Source: Henckelia pumila (lineage: Eukaryota; Streptophyta; Magnoliopsida; Lamiales; Gesneriaceae). Taken from it: DNA of 64,000 nt. The notes beneath the pieces were generated by a model that saw only the letters and a list, made by a program, of their open reading frames with translations, did not search any database and was not told the origin of the DNA. The stretch covers positions 95,932,151 through 95,996,150 of the forward strand of contig NC_133120.1 in assembly GCF_033568475.1 (NCBI RefSeq), given 5' to 3'. Positions 22,430 through 33,776 of the stretch are shown here, in pieces (position 1 is the first letter of the stretch; each line of letters opens with the position of its first letter). The position numbers and the translations under genes are program-made.

Positions 22430-24990
22430 AAAATACACTAACAAATTCCATTTTTATTCAGATAAATAAATTGTTTTTTGTTTTTTTTTGTTTTAAAAAA
22501 AAATTAATTGAGGTTATTTTATTTTTTTTCTTGTTAAAAAATAGCTTTTGAATGTTATTTACGTACGATATTTTTTGGCTCCCGCGTGTTGGATTAAATT
22601 GAATGATCGTAATCACAATCACCAAAAAGGTAACAAAATCTCATGTTCGATTATGTGAAGATGACAACGATAAGGTAAAATCTATATAATTTTTGTACTT
22701 TGTGTATGTAATTTGACTCGTTTTTAAAGACTTTTTTACATCACAGTTCCATAAAAATATGATTTAAGTTTGACTACTTCTTGGTATATCGAAAGTCATA
22801 TATTTTCGATATTTTTGAGTCAAACGTCAATTTAAGTGTAATATTTCGGTGAGTTGGAATTCAAGTAAAATATTTTATCATTAAATCCTAATAATCATTA
22901 TAATATATAATTGGATTCATGTAGATATTACGGATATTAAATGTGATTTTAATTAACTAGATTTTTTTATTTCATTGCCGCTAAATTTATACTTTGTAAT
23001 CAGTCAAAGAATTAGAATGTATTTCATAATTAATTTGTCATTCGCAATATATATTATAGAAATATCATTAATGTTTTTTCAAAAAAAAAAAAAAAAGAAT
23101 CGGATTTGAAATGATTATGTGTAAGGTGGAACTGAAAGGATACGATATACGCTACCTGATACTAGCGGCAATATCTATAAAATTTATTAATATTAAAACT
23201 CTTCCACTCCATGCATAAATTAAATGGGGGGTGACTGTTGGTTTAAACTTTAAATAAATCAAGAAGATTGAGAGAATAGATCTGCGACACAAATTAATTT
23301 GTGATACTGTAGGAGTTTTTGTGTAGAGAAATATTTTCATTTATAATATAATCGTTAGTGTAATGTATTCATTGTTGCGTGTTTGTACACTTGTTTTAGT
23401 TAGGAAATCATTGTTATAAATTTTGACTTTAGTATTTTATATAAAAATGTGAACATTTATACATATTAAAAATATTTGTGATTGTTTTTTTTTTTTGAGA
23501 GGAAATATTTGTGATTGTTATATGTTCTGTATACATGTTTTTGGACGACGTGATTTTTTGTTAAAAGAAAAATAACAATGCAAAATATATTTTTAATATA
23601 ACACACATATAATGACATAATATAAATTTAATCAATTTGAACCATAAATTTAGTTTGTGTTGTCGTACACTAATTTATAAATTTACAAAATAGAAGATGA
23701 GAAAATAGACGAGGATAGAGCCAAAAAAAGATACCTAATAGTAATTACTATTGCAAAAAAATATATAATTGATAAAAAAAAATTCTCCCCCCATAGAAGC
23801 AATAGCAAAGCAGTTTACGTTTATCATTTTCAGGAAAAAAAAAAAGAAAAGAAAAAAAAAAGCAGCTGACATCATTTTAACATTCTTTCTCAAACATATT
23901 TTTAACCCAGTTTCAAATTCTTCTTTACATATTATACTTTAGACTCTAATAAAACATATCATAGTCCTAGCATATAAAATAATCAAATAATATTGCAAAA
24001 ATCAAATAACCCGATATATTTCAAATACCATGACATCTATGATAAACAAAAAATGTATCCTTCTGAAAATCAATCACAATCAAACATATATTATATTCCC
24101 AACTCATTTTTGAAAAATATATGTAGAAGAAATACTTTTCAAAAATTGTGGAAATACAACCTAAAATATTGAAAGGGTTTGACGTCTCAATTACAGAAAT
24201 ACCAGATATAAAATTTCAGAGGTAGTGTTATTTTCAGTGTTGTCAACACTTCGAAAAACACTTATGCAGCGGAATAATTAAACATAAAATAAATAACACA
24301 AATATTTATGCACAAATAATTAATACTTGTGCGGTGCCTCATGGCAAAATGATCACTAGAAAAACAAACGAGTTTACAAAAACCAACTAGTGAACATATA
24401 TGAAAACCTACTTTTCTCAACAAATTGAGAAAATAAAGAACATCATAAAAACTAGTAGAAAATAGAATAAAAAAACCAATATGATGTTTAACACATGTGG
24501 CGAAAAACAAAAACCAAGGAACTACTTTCGAATCAACACTTCACTCGCGTGATTCTTCAAGTGTCTCCAACAATTTACGGCAACACGGTTATTCGGCAAC
24601 GATCGGCAATAAAGTTTCTTCAGAAAAATCTCGATCAACTCTCAAATATATTCTGAACTATTCTCTCTGTGTTGATCTCGCCTCGTTGCTCTCCCTCTCG
24701 TTCTGTAGGATAGTGTTCTTAAATAGATCTTTTTAGAAATCCTACCAAAAAATTCAAACACAAAAGTTGTTAGGATAAAATATTTGATCAACAGACTTGA
24801 TAAGATATAAATCATCTCTTTAAACAAGAGATAAGTTATTCAACTAAAATATACACGAAAAGATAATTATGATAAGATTAATTTAAACTTATGAGATAAC
24901 ACATGTTAAAGAAAGGCAAAATTCTAAAATTTTCAATTAGAGAATAACGTGATATACACGTTCTTTCAAATATCCTTTATTATCAGTGAA
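22430..24990. other. AT-rich intergenic region with an LTR-like relic
   Basis: No gene is supported. Homopolymer runs near 22490, 23080 and 23830 and many short poly(A/T) tracts are present. From about 24238 (TGTTGTCAACACTTCG) to about 24910 the sequence looks like an LTR in minus orientation: on the minus strand it contains ATTCCGCTGCATAAGTG near its end, a motif I associate with plant copia LTR ends. No target duplication was found, so the LTR call is tentative. Confidence 0.35.
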
Positions 24991-25039
24991 GCTAATGCAA
25001 TATTTTGACCACAGCCATCCAAGCCAGAAACATAGAACA

Positions 25040-25930
25040 GGTAATTGTTTCAAACGGAATAATACTGTAGTGCAAGATCCTTCTCCGGAATATAAGATAT
25101 TTCCTCACAGGCAGTATCCATACTGCAAGAAAAGAAAATGAAACAATGTTTATGTTTTAACAATCATTTGCCTCCGTTGGTTCGATGAATCCGATATGTA
25201 CTGATGGTATGTTGGAGAAGTTTAACATATGTTAAAAGTATCCGGGCGCAGGATTAATGAAGTTCTTTAATTCGAATAGTTTACGTGTATGAAATGGTGG
25301 TTTGTTTGACAAGGAGAGTGTCATTTCTTGAGTAGTTGAGTAAAGGATTTGTTTGTTAAAACTGTGTGTATAGTGTATTGAGTGATATATGCTGAATCCT
25401 GAAGTTATTATGCATTCAGATTTTGACGAGATTGAACTCAGTGGTTCACGAAAATCATATCCGGTTGTTGTCCAAAACTGTATCTGCTAACCATGAATTT
25501 AGAGTAGTTGCCAAACTCATTTCTTCTTTGTGTGCCTTATGAGGATTAAACCTGATTGTTTGTTTTGCTTGCATGACTCGTATGCATATATCATATGGCA
25601 TCACATGGATAATTGTAACTGAATTGGCCAATTGGGATTGTGCATCAAACTTGACTTGAGCTGTTCACTTTGAATATGTTTTAGTGTCAACAGTAGGACG
25701 CAGAGCTAGCTTCTATACGTCGCCATTAATAAAGGATTCGCGTGATTCAGGGATCACGGCTAGAGGCAGGTTCAGGATTGTATCGGAGCTGACTGATATT
25801 GAGATTGCTCCTAGAAAGCTAGAGCCATGCAGTGCTGTTGATGTACAAAATTGTTCTACTATATGTGAAATTTTTTTCTACGGACACTATCTTTCATCAG
25901 ATGATTCAATCACTCAGCCACAATCGAGAT
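25040..25930 (+). pseudogene. Decayed RPS5-like gene relic with intron
   Basis: Three parts align in order with the RPS5 gene at 5.1-6.9 kb. The end of exon 1 is kept: ATTTCCTCACAGG at 25099-25111 matches the RPS5 exon 1/intron junction, with the codons for NIIT just before. The intron is partly kept: TTTGACAAGGAGAG...GAGTAAAGGATTT near 25312-25350 against TTAACAAAGAGAA...TAGTAAATGACTT. An exon 2-like open stretch (25684-25900) includes GRFRIVSELTDIEIAPRKLE against [20 protein letters not shown]. The exon-2 protein is only about one third identical and the start of exon 1 is missing. Retention of the intron means it arose from a DNA duplication, not from a processed mRNA. A distant functional homologue is unlikely. 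Confidence 0.55.
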
Positions 25931-26125
25931 AGTTGTCTTTAGAAACATAAGAAGATAAATTGTAATTTATTTTACAATTTTTCGTGTAGTTATACACATC
26001 GTAGCTAATCCACAACAAAATCAGTATTTGACAATCATTTATTTATTACTCTGATATTTTGTGGAACATACTAGGGGCATGATTCTATAAATTATGCAAT
26101 ACAACTTTTGCAAAACAATATGACG

Positions 26126-26248
26126 TGCCTGAAATTACATACCAGAAATCATTAGCATTATTGTTTGTTGCCTGAAGATGCCTGAAATTACATACCAGAA
26201 ATCATTAGCATTATGTGCCTAAAGCTCCATCGTCAGGCAACAAACAAT
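26126..26248 (-). repeat. Direct and inverted repeats downstream of the ENT gene
   Basis: A 36 bp direct repeat (26126-26161 and 26179-26214) is interleaved with a perfect 16 bp inverted repeat, ATTGTTTGTTGCCTGA (26160-26175) and its complement (26233-26248). It lies 94-216 bp beyond the ENT stop codon, so it is probably in the 3' UTR and could fold as a hairpin in the mRNA. Confidence 0.8.
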
Positions 26249-26341
26249 ACATGGTGACACCGTCGGCCCTGTGAATATTGTATTCCTTCTTTGCGTCCTC
26301 TTCGTTCAAGTTTCAGGTTGGTTTCAGCAAATGCAGCCTTC

Positions 26342-28294
26342 TCAGAAGGTTCCGTTGCCCATTATCCAAAGCCAATCAAGAGCGACACCAGAAAAAATAC
26401 CTCCAAGAAGAAACAACACCAGCAGATTACCCAATGCATTCTGCTCTGGTGCCTGAAAATCGAAAACCTTTGTACAAGTTAAAAAATGGGCAAGTTCTAG
26501 GAGTCTAGCATAATTTCATTTATCAAAACTTGCCTTGTAACCCTTAGGAGCAGTCGTGAGAACACACACTGTGAGGTACCCATTGGTTAGGCCTAGAAAG
26601 GACACAAGCACTATCATCCACCCTTGGTCTCCATACTTTGCTGTAAAGTAGAAAGCTGGAATGAGCAAGTAACGTGCCAATGATGCCATCAAAAGACCCT
26701 TTCGTGATTCCAGTTTGATACTCTTGATGAGAGGAAGGTATCTCGCTATAAGATCCCACACATTGTACATTGCAATCAGCACAACAGGATACCTGCGTAC
26801 ATAAAAGATGACACGGTCTAATCCTCATAATTTCTAATGAAGCGTAACAGTCGTTTCTCCTTGTTTTTTTGCATTTACCAGGATCCCAGATGGTGTGAGC
26901 CGGTGTTTTCGTACAGGAATCCAGGAAAAATCGACAAAGTGAGCACAAATATTAAGTAGACATCCAGTGCATAATCAATGTTTTGAAGTAACAACTGTTT
27001 GTTGCTTAGGCGATCATCTTTATCATCTTCACCCTATAAACGAAATATGTAATTTCATATTTGAAATATTCACTCAACTGAAGAGAACATGACTTATTCA
27101 AGATTATTTTCTTTACCGTTTTGTTGTGTACGGTGTCAATGCCAGCAGCAGCAAGATCAGCAGAAACTGTTTTTGACCCTTCAGAAGCTGCCTTTTTACG
27201 ATAGTACTTCACAATCGGTAGCTTAGCAAAGACGAACGCATATAGGAAAATACACATAAACTCCAAGAATGTCGAGATGGCAAGAAACAACACTGCAGAA
27301 TCAGAACAAAACAACATTTTTATCATCTGAATTTAAATGAACGCGATAATCTTGTCTCATTTGGAGAGGTCCTGAGTTCAACTTACTGATGCCTTTACGA
27401 AGCCCGTTGTTCGTTTTATCAAATACGGCTTTAGTCATTAGCCTCAGGGCAGAAGTAAGTGCACCAGATGCAGCTAAGCCAAATAAGAATGACTGCGGAT
27501 TCAGACAAGAACACAACCATAGATATAACAAATTTCTGTTATTTATGTCACAATGTATAATCTAAAGTGCCCAGGGTGTGAAAATAATTTACTTGGACGA
27601 ATTCAGGACACATAAATGACAGATCCCCGACCATTCCACCTTGAATGTGGGCATCTGCGATACCAAACGCAGCAACAAAAAGACAGATCCCGATATAATT
27701 TCCAATCCCTCCTTTCCCTGATGATCCTAGATCTATCTGGTAAAAAACAGCAGGTGATAAGAAAACATGAAGTAAAATGAGTTCAAATTTTGATGAGAAC
27801 TGCACTCACCAGCAAAAGTCCAAAGGTACTCAAGCAAAAAAGAATATATCCAAACAAGTTACGCTTCCGTGTGTCGATTCTTGCCTCATTATAAGCAAGA
27901 ATCATCATTGTACCAAGCGCAAACGGCTGATAAACAAGGGTGAGTACCCTTGCAGGATGGTAATTCTGCGACATAAGAAACTCGAACGAGTTAAATTGTT
28001 TTTCCTTCATTGAGGGGACTAGTTTAATCTAATCCAATTACCGGGAACAAGTTGTAATAGTAATCCCCTATTGTTAGCATGCTATTCCAAGAAATAAGGG
28101 ATCCCATTCCAAGAAAACAGCAGACCAGAATTGCCTTGTACTTTCCCTGAGATTTATTCAATGAAACAGATTGATATTTGAATTAAACACACATCAAATT
28201 TGCAGCAAAACAATGGAAGTAGAGAGAAAAAAAGAACACAAACCTCGAGCCTGCTGGGACTGGTGACCTCACTAGTCTCAAGATCAGTAGGCAT
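26342..28294 (-). CDS. Equilibrative nucleoside transporter (ENT family), nine exons
   Basis: Encodes a predicted 420-residue multi-pass membrane protein of the ENT (SLC29-type) family, which moves nucleosides across the plasma or vacuolar membrane. Exons on the minus strand: 28244-28294, 28042-28146, 27810-27965, 27593-27736, 27387-27492, 27117-27292, 26879-27033, 26534-26792 and 26342-26452. All phases agree. Family matches include GMGSLISWNSMLTIGDYYY (first membrane span), HPARVLTLVYQPFALG, RKRNLFGY, FGIADAHIQGGMVGDLSFM, LPIVKYYRKKAASEGSKTV (central loop), YNVWDLIARYLPLI, LTNGYLTVCVLTTAPKGYK and EQNALGNLLVLFLLGG. It is most like the Arabidopsis ENT3 group. Intron 8 has a GC donor (AAG|GCAAGT). 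The protein ends MGNGTF. Confidence 0.95.
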
Positions 28295-28879
28295 AGTTCC
28301 TCCTCTATGAAAAAAACAACTGAACACTTGAACGGAATTAGTACGAGAACAGTTTCAGACTATCCCATCAAAACTAAGTCATAAATAGAGGAAACAAAAA
28401 CCTTTTTTACATCGCAATAGAACTTTGGAAAACATCATTCAGCTCAATATTACAATGCCTGAATTCCTCAACATATAACAGATAATCTGTCTACTACTAA
28501 CACAACTAATTGTAATAGCAGTAGTTATAACAATCATCTTTTCAGATAAAAAGCCTCAACCCACCTCAATTAGAGTCAAGATTCAGCAATACAAATGGAT
28601 GAAAATGAAACAGAAGCACTGTCACACAAAGATGTATATATAAAATCAGAATGAAGTTCCAGAAGCAAAACGAGAGATTTATTGGCTTCTGAAACTAAAC
28701 TTTTGCTTCTAAAAAATGAGTCGATGACTAGCATAAACTATTTTTTCTTTTTTTGATGGAAACTGACATAAACTAAATTGGTAACGTCTTTGAAAGAGAT
28801 GTTGACCTAAAGTTTGAACAAAAGTGAATAAAAGATTCATACTTTTGAGGCAGGGAACAGTAGATAGTTTAGGAAAAAC

Positions 28880-29160
28880 ACTTATTTTTTTAAAAAAATG
28901 TTTTTCTTAAAAAGTTATGTGTTTGGTTACCATAGTCGTTTTTTAAAAAAACAATTATTTAAGCCTAAATAAGTGCTTTTTTAAAAGCCAAAAATTTTGG
29001 CTTTTTTAGCTTCTGCTTATGTTTTAATTTAAAAAATCATATTTTTAACATTTATCTAAACAATAAAACTGCTTCTGCTTTTTTTAATAAAAGCACTTTA
29101 AAAAGTTGAACGTATTTAAGTGTTTTTTTAAGCCAATAACTTTTGTATCTAAACGGACTC
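28880..29160. repeat. MITE-like AT-rich repeat
   Basis: The block contains repeated, partly inverted variants of AAAAGCACTT, AGCTTCTGCTT and AAGCCAAAA. It has a GTTTGGTTACCATAG motif on the left and TGTATCTAAACGGACTC on the right, which look like imperfect terminal inverted repeats. Such units are common in plant hAT-type MITEs. The ends are uncertain. Confidence 0.4.
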
Positions 29161-29188
29161 TTTAACAGATGATTTTTTCACATGTCCC

Positions 29189-29190
<2 letters not shown>

Positions 29191-29265
<75 letters not shown>
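29191..29265. repeat. Compound (CA)15(TA)22 microsatellite
   Basis: An uninterrupted CA run at 29191-29220 is followed directly by a TA run at 29221-29265. Confidence 0.97.
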
Positions 29266-29267
<2 letters not shown>

Positions 29268-31942
29268 AATTTTGATAACACGTGTGCGCAAAATTTTTGT
29301 AAGCGACCATTGTTAGTATCAAAACTCTATTTACATATATATACATCTCATCTATTGATTATTCAGAGAAGATAAAGCATTACGGGGCCAAGTATTAAAA
29401 ACCGTTCCCTAACACTCCAATGGATGGCGATAGATTGATCCAATATGGACACGATAAATAAGAACGCATTGATTGGGGTTGAATATTTATATACACACAC
29501 AAGTCAATTATATGATATATTTTTTGTATCTCATGATTTTGTAATAACAAGCAAAGTTTTGATCTTTCATATATTGTGAGTTTTAAGGTATTTTTGTTTT
29601 TCATCTAGAAATTTCATGGAGTTATTGATTGCAACCATCACCACCAAATTATAGACTCCACTAACTCTTACGAAAGTCGGAAGGAGTGGATATACATACT
29701 GAGATACACCTTAACTTTTTAATTTGTTCGAAGAAACAAAGCAAAAGTAGCAAGGAGTCGTTATCTTGGCATATATTTATTAGAAAAAAATACAAAAACA
29801 AAAATACATCATCATCACGTTTCATCACTTATTTGAGGCCGAAAGGGGGGCTCTAAAATTGAGTCCACAAACCAAAGTAGCCCAATGCTTTGACCCGCCC
29901 ATGTATAATTTGTAAATGAGTGAAATAAAATATAAATTCCGCGAGTCCGAGTCAAAGTTGATCAAAGCACCGTTCTGTTCACGGTATTACTAATATATGT
30001 ATAACTCATCTCATCTCATCTCACGTTTTTCTCATCATATTATTTATCTATATATTAACTGTAGTGACCCTGACTCGGATCACCTACTAAACAGAACTTA
30101 GGCATGTAATTTAACTTAATTAAACAGAAATCAGAATTCAACTGCGGAAACCATAACATTTATACAATTCCAAGAAAAGAAATCTGTAAATATCCAAAAA
30201 AATATACAACCAAATCGAATAGCTGTATAAACCCAAAACAACAGAATAAAAACCTAAACGAAGTTCCAGCTGATCAACCACTGCCTAGCCCCTCTTGGAT
30301 CCACCCGCCTCGTCCAATCGCAAACCTGCCCCATGGAATAGGGTGTCCAGAAATACAGAGTACGAGACGTGAGCATAAAACGCTCAGCACGAAAGTATGA
30401 GTATACATGCATGCAAAGTGAACTCCCTATAAACTCGAGGTCAAAGATCAGATAGCAAAAACAGACCGGTCCCTGGTATGTAGCACTTTGTGCCGTCGCT
30501 TCAGGAGGTGGCTCCCATACCAAAATACCAGTGGATATGCCGGATCCAAATCGATGGAAGTCCAACCACTAACAGGATAGGGTAAAACCCTACTATAGAC
30601 ATCTCGAACGAGATAGCTCAATATGCAAATGTATGCAGCATAAATCAATGACATATAAATCATGCAGTCACATAATACATGCATACTCAGTCAGGATATC
30701 TCGAACAGTACTTTCGTACCTCAAATACTAGGCAAGTGCTATCAGCCCTAGGTCCCACGCCTATAATCCGCGCTACATTGCCAAATGATACTACTATCAT
30801 TATAGCGCTCTAAAAGCCTTAACTAAAATAAAGCATACTCCTAAATATTTTTAGGAAGCAAAAATTATACCTTCGTCCGTCGTAAGGACCATAAGATTCG
30901 CCAACAAAATGTTCCCTGTCGCAGACTCAGTAGCTCTCCCACCTTCAACTGTCGGTGTAGTGACCCTTACCTGGATCACCTACTAAACAGAACTTAGGCA
31001 TGCAATTTACTTAATTAAATAGATATCAGAATAAAACTGCGGAAACCAATAACATTATACAATCCCAAGAAAAGGAATCTGTAAATAATCCAATAATATA
31101 CAACCAAATCGAATAGCTGTATAAACCCAAACAACAGTAATAAAACCTAAGCGAAGCTCCAGCTGGCCAACCACTGACTAGCCCCTCCTGGATCCACCCT
31201 CCTCGTCCAATCGCAAACCTGCCCTATGGAATAGGGTGTCCAGAAAACACAGAGTACGAGACGTGAGCATAAAACGCTCAGTGCGAGAGTATGAGTATAC
31301 ATGCATGCAAAGTGAACTCCCTATAGACTCGAGGTCAAGGATCAGATAACAGAGACAGACCGGGCCCTGGTATGTAGCACGCTGTGCCGTCGCTTCAGGA
31401 GGTGGCTCCCATACCGAGATAACCGTGGATACGCCGGACCCAAATCGATGGAAGTCCATCCACTAACAGGATAGGGTACAACCCTACTAACAGACATCTC
31501 GAAAGAGATACAGCAAGATGCAAATGAATGCAGCATAATATCATGGCATATAAATCATGCAGTCACATAATACATGCATACTCAGTCAGGATATCTCGAA
31601 CAGTACTTTCGTACCTCAATACAGTGCAAGCTCTACCAACTCTAGGTCCACGCCTATAGTCTGCTCTACACTGCCAAATGATACTACTATCATTAAAGTG
31701 CTCTAAAAGCCTTAACTAAGCTATTGCATACTCTTAAATATTTATAGGAAGCAAAAGCTATACCTTCGTCCGTCGTTAGTCCTTTGATGTCGATGCCTCC
31801 AGAACTTGGGCACAACTCCGCTACGACTACTGAACGCCTCGCCGACCTCCGGACCAAGCCTAAGAAGACTATAACAGCTCCAAAAGGACTAGAATGGAAA
31901 GGAGAACTCGGAATTGGCAAATGAAAGTGAAGGCTCGGCCTT

Positions 31943-31952
31943 CTATTTATAG
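31943..31952 (-). promoter_or_regulatory. TATA box of the solo LTR
   Basis: The minus strand reads CTATAAATAG, placed directly downstream of the palindrome array at 31957-32213. This is the expected core promoter of the LTR. Confidence 0.7.
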
Positions 31953-31956
31953 ACAA

Positions 31957-32213
31957 CGATCGGAACTTCCGATCCTTGATCGGAACGTCCGAACCTCGAT
32001 CGGAACGTCCGATCCTGCCATCGGAGCTTCCGAAGATCCTGATCTGCCACGTGTCAAAATATCACTTGTTGACTCCGGATAGGGGTGATCGGAGCCTCCG
32101 GTCCTGATCGAAGCTTCCGATCCAACCACACGTCATGCCTGACGTAATAACATCGGTGCCTCCGATCGCTCATCGGAGCTTTCGATCCTGTTCGGAGCTT
32201 CCGATCCGTCCGA
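31957..32213 (-). repeat. Nine-copy array of GATCGGANCNTCCGATC palindromes in U3
   Basis: Nine near-palindromic 17 bp units, variants of GATCGGAGCTTCCGATC, are packed into about 257 bp, some touching and some separated by 10-45 bp. They lie directly upstream of the LTR TATA box. The layout resembles a cluster of binding sites for a dimeric regulator. Confidence 0.85.
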
Positions 32214-32275
32214 TACCCAATTCAATTAATTAGCATTAATCCTTTAATTACTCAATTAGGGTACGGGCTACTACA

Positions 32276-32666
32276 GTCGGAGTGCAGGAGGAAAATACAG
32301 CTTCTGAAAAGCTGTGCGGAACTCGGCCCAGGTGGCCACTCCTCTCGCCGTAACAAAGGGTGCAGAAGTAAACCTCCACCACCTATGAGCTCGCCCATCC
32401 AGAAGATATCCAAGGGTCTCCATCTTCTGCTCCTCGGTGCAGTGGAAAGTTTGAAAAGTCGTCTCCATGCGGTCTAACCAGTTCTTCGCATCCTTCGGAG
32501 ACTCACCTCCAACCAAGGGCTTAGGACCCATCTGCAAGAATCGGCGCACGCTAAAATGGTCCTCATCACGATGACGATGATGATGGTCCCGACGACGCTC
32601 ACGATCGTCATCTCCCCAGCGTCCACCTCCACTACCATGGCTACTCTGGTCATCGTAGTTCGCCAT
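32276..32666 (-). pseudogene. Ty3-type gag fragment, truncated
   Basis: The minus-strand frame starts MANYDDQSSHGSGGGRWGDD and contains the plant gag core: NWLDRMETTF, EEQKMETLGYLL, RWWRFT and WAEFRTAFQKLYFPPALR. The frame continues beyond the solo LTR at 30905-30955 with a GELLSLRQGT motif, then ends at the junction with LTR sequence. Zinc knuckle, protease and pol are absent, so it cannot act alone. Confidence 0.85.
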
Positions 32667-33042
32667 CTACAAAAGTACCTCACGGTTACCTTATGCAGAA
32701 TCTAAATCCCAAGAATACTATGCATGTCTGCTACCATACTCTAGTGCTGAGCGTTTTATGCTCACGTCTCGTACTCTGTGTTTCTGGACACCCTATTTCA
32801 TGGGGCAGGTTTGCGATTGGACGAGGCGGGTGGATCCAAGAGGGGCTAGGCAGTGGTTGATCAGCTGGAGCTTCGTTTAGGTTTTTATTCTGTCGTTTTG
32901 GGTTTATACAGCTATTCTATTTGGTTGTATATTATTTTGGATATTTACAGATTTCTTTTTTTGGGATTGTATAAATGTTATGGTTTTCGCAGTTGAATTC
33001 TGATTTCTGTTTAATTAAGTTAAATTGCATGCCTAAGTTCTG

Positions 33043-33210
33043 TTTAGTAGGTGATCCGAGTCAGGGTCACTACATTAACTATTTATTTTACATCAATCAA
33101 ATCATTAATTATTTATCTCATATTGATTTAGTAGGTGATCCGAGTCAGGGTCACTACATTAACTATTTATTTTACATCAATCAAATCATTAATTATTTAT
33201 CTCATATCAA
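33043..33210. repeat. 84 bp tandem duplication across the right border of the aberrant element
   Basis: 33043-33126 is repeated at 33127-33210 with about one difference. The unit contains the last 32 bp of the element, the TTAAC duplication and the flank, so the duplication happened after insertion. Confidence 0.9.
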
Positions 33211-33525
33211 TCAAATCATTGAATTTAAATTACTATATTACCCCTTATAAATAATATAATTTTTATTTTATTTATTATTAAAATGACAAAATAGTTATTT
33301 AACATTTTTATATAAAATTTAATCAATCAAATCAAATAAACCATAATCTATCAATCAAATCCAATATAATTTTAAGTATAATTTCTTATTTATTTTTTAT
33401 TACATTATACTACTTATTTATATATAATTACTTATATCATACCTCAAACTAAACGGTGCTCAAATGTATACACAAAACTACAAGTATGATTTTGAACACG
33501 AATGTCGATCAAACCAATCGTATTA

Positions 33526-33563
<38 letters not shown>

Positions 33564-33776
33564 GAAATAGCTTGTTTTTTATTAATTATTTATTAGAATA
33601 CGAAATTGATGTTGGGTGGGAATGGGATATGTTTGGTACAAACCCAATTCGCCAAGAATGTGTTATACGTATGCGTGGAGTCAAGTCCAATAAATGTGGG
33701 CCCATCGTTTGTTGGTTTAGGCTTCCTCCTAGTCCCGGGCCTTCGACATAGCCGAAGCATGTACAAGTAAATACCG
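33211..33776. other. AT-rich spacer with an (ATT)n microsatellite
   Basis: No gene is seen. A TTA/ATT trinucleotide run spans 33521-33563. Confidence 0.7.

Larger units (their letters stand above)
28295..30059. other. Intergenic region upstream of the ENT gene
   Basis: Contains the ENT promoter and leader (not resolved), a MITE-like AT-rich repeat block (about 28880-29160) and a compound microsatellite (29191-29265). No gene is supported. Confidence 0.5.
30956..32275 (-). mobile_element. Solo LTR (1320 bp) inside the gag fragment
   Basis: The ends are TGTAGTGACC and GGGCTACTACA, and the 5 bp duplication GTCGG flanks it (30951-30955 and 32276-32280). Joining the flanks restores the gag reading frame across the site. 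It belongs to the same family as the arms of the outer element (30060-30888 aligns with its first 830 bp). The minus-strand TATA box at 31943-31952 sets its orientation, with U3 on the right. Confidence 0.92.
30060..33074 (-). mobile_element. Aberrant Ty3-type derivative with inverted identical ends, interrupted by a solo LTR
   Basis: Both ends are the same LTR end in opposite orientations: TGTAGTGACCCTGACTCGG at 30060 and its reverse complement ending at 33074. The inverted arms are about 331 bp (30060-30390 and 32744-33074), with a few percent divergence. The whole is flanked by the 5 bp duplication TTAAC (30055-30059 and 33075-33079). Between the arms are more of the LTR (to about 30888), then a gag fragment on the minus strand, split by the solo LTR at 30956-32275. 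Judged by the TATA box in the solo LTR, both outer ends correspond to U5. No pol and no U3 end are present. Confidence 0.8.

Noticed and set aside
24238..24910. Firm call of a solo LTR
   Set aside because: The left end and an LTR-like motif are visible, but no matching right end with a 5 bp duplication was found. It is kept only as a tentative note.
29169..29375. 68-codon open frame
   Set aside because: It is the translation of the CA/TA microsatellite.
32975..33250. 91-codon open frame with an internal repeat
   Set aside because: It arises from the 84 bp tandem duplication in noncoding LTR and flank DNA.
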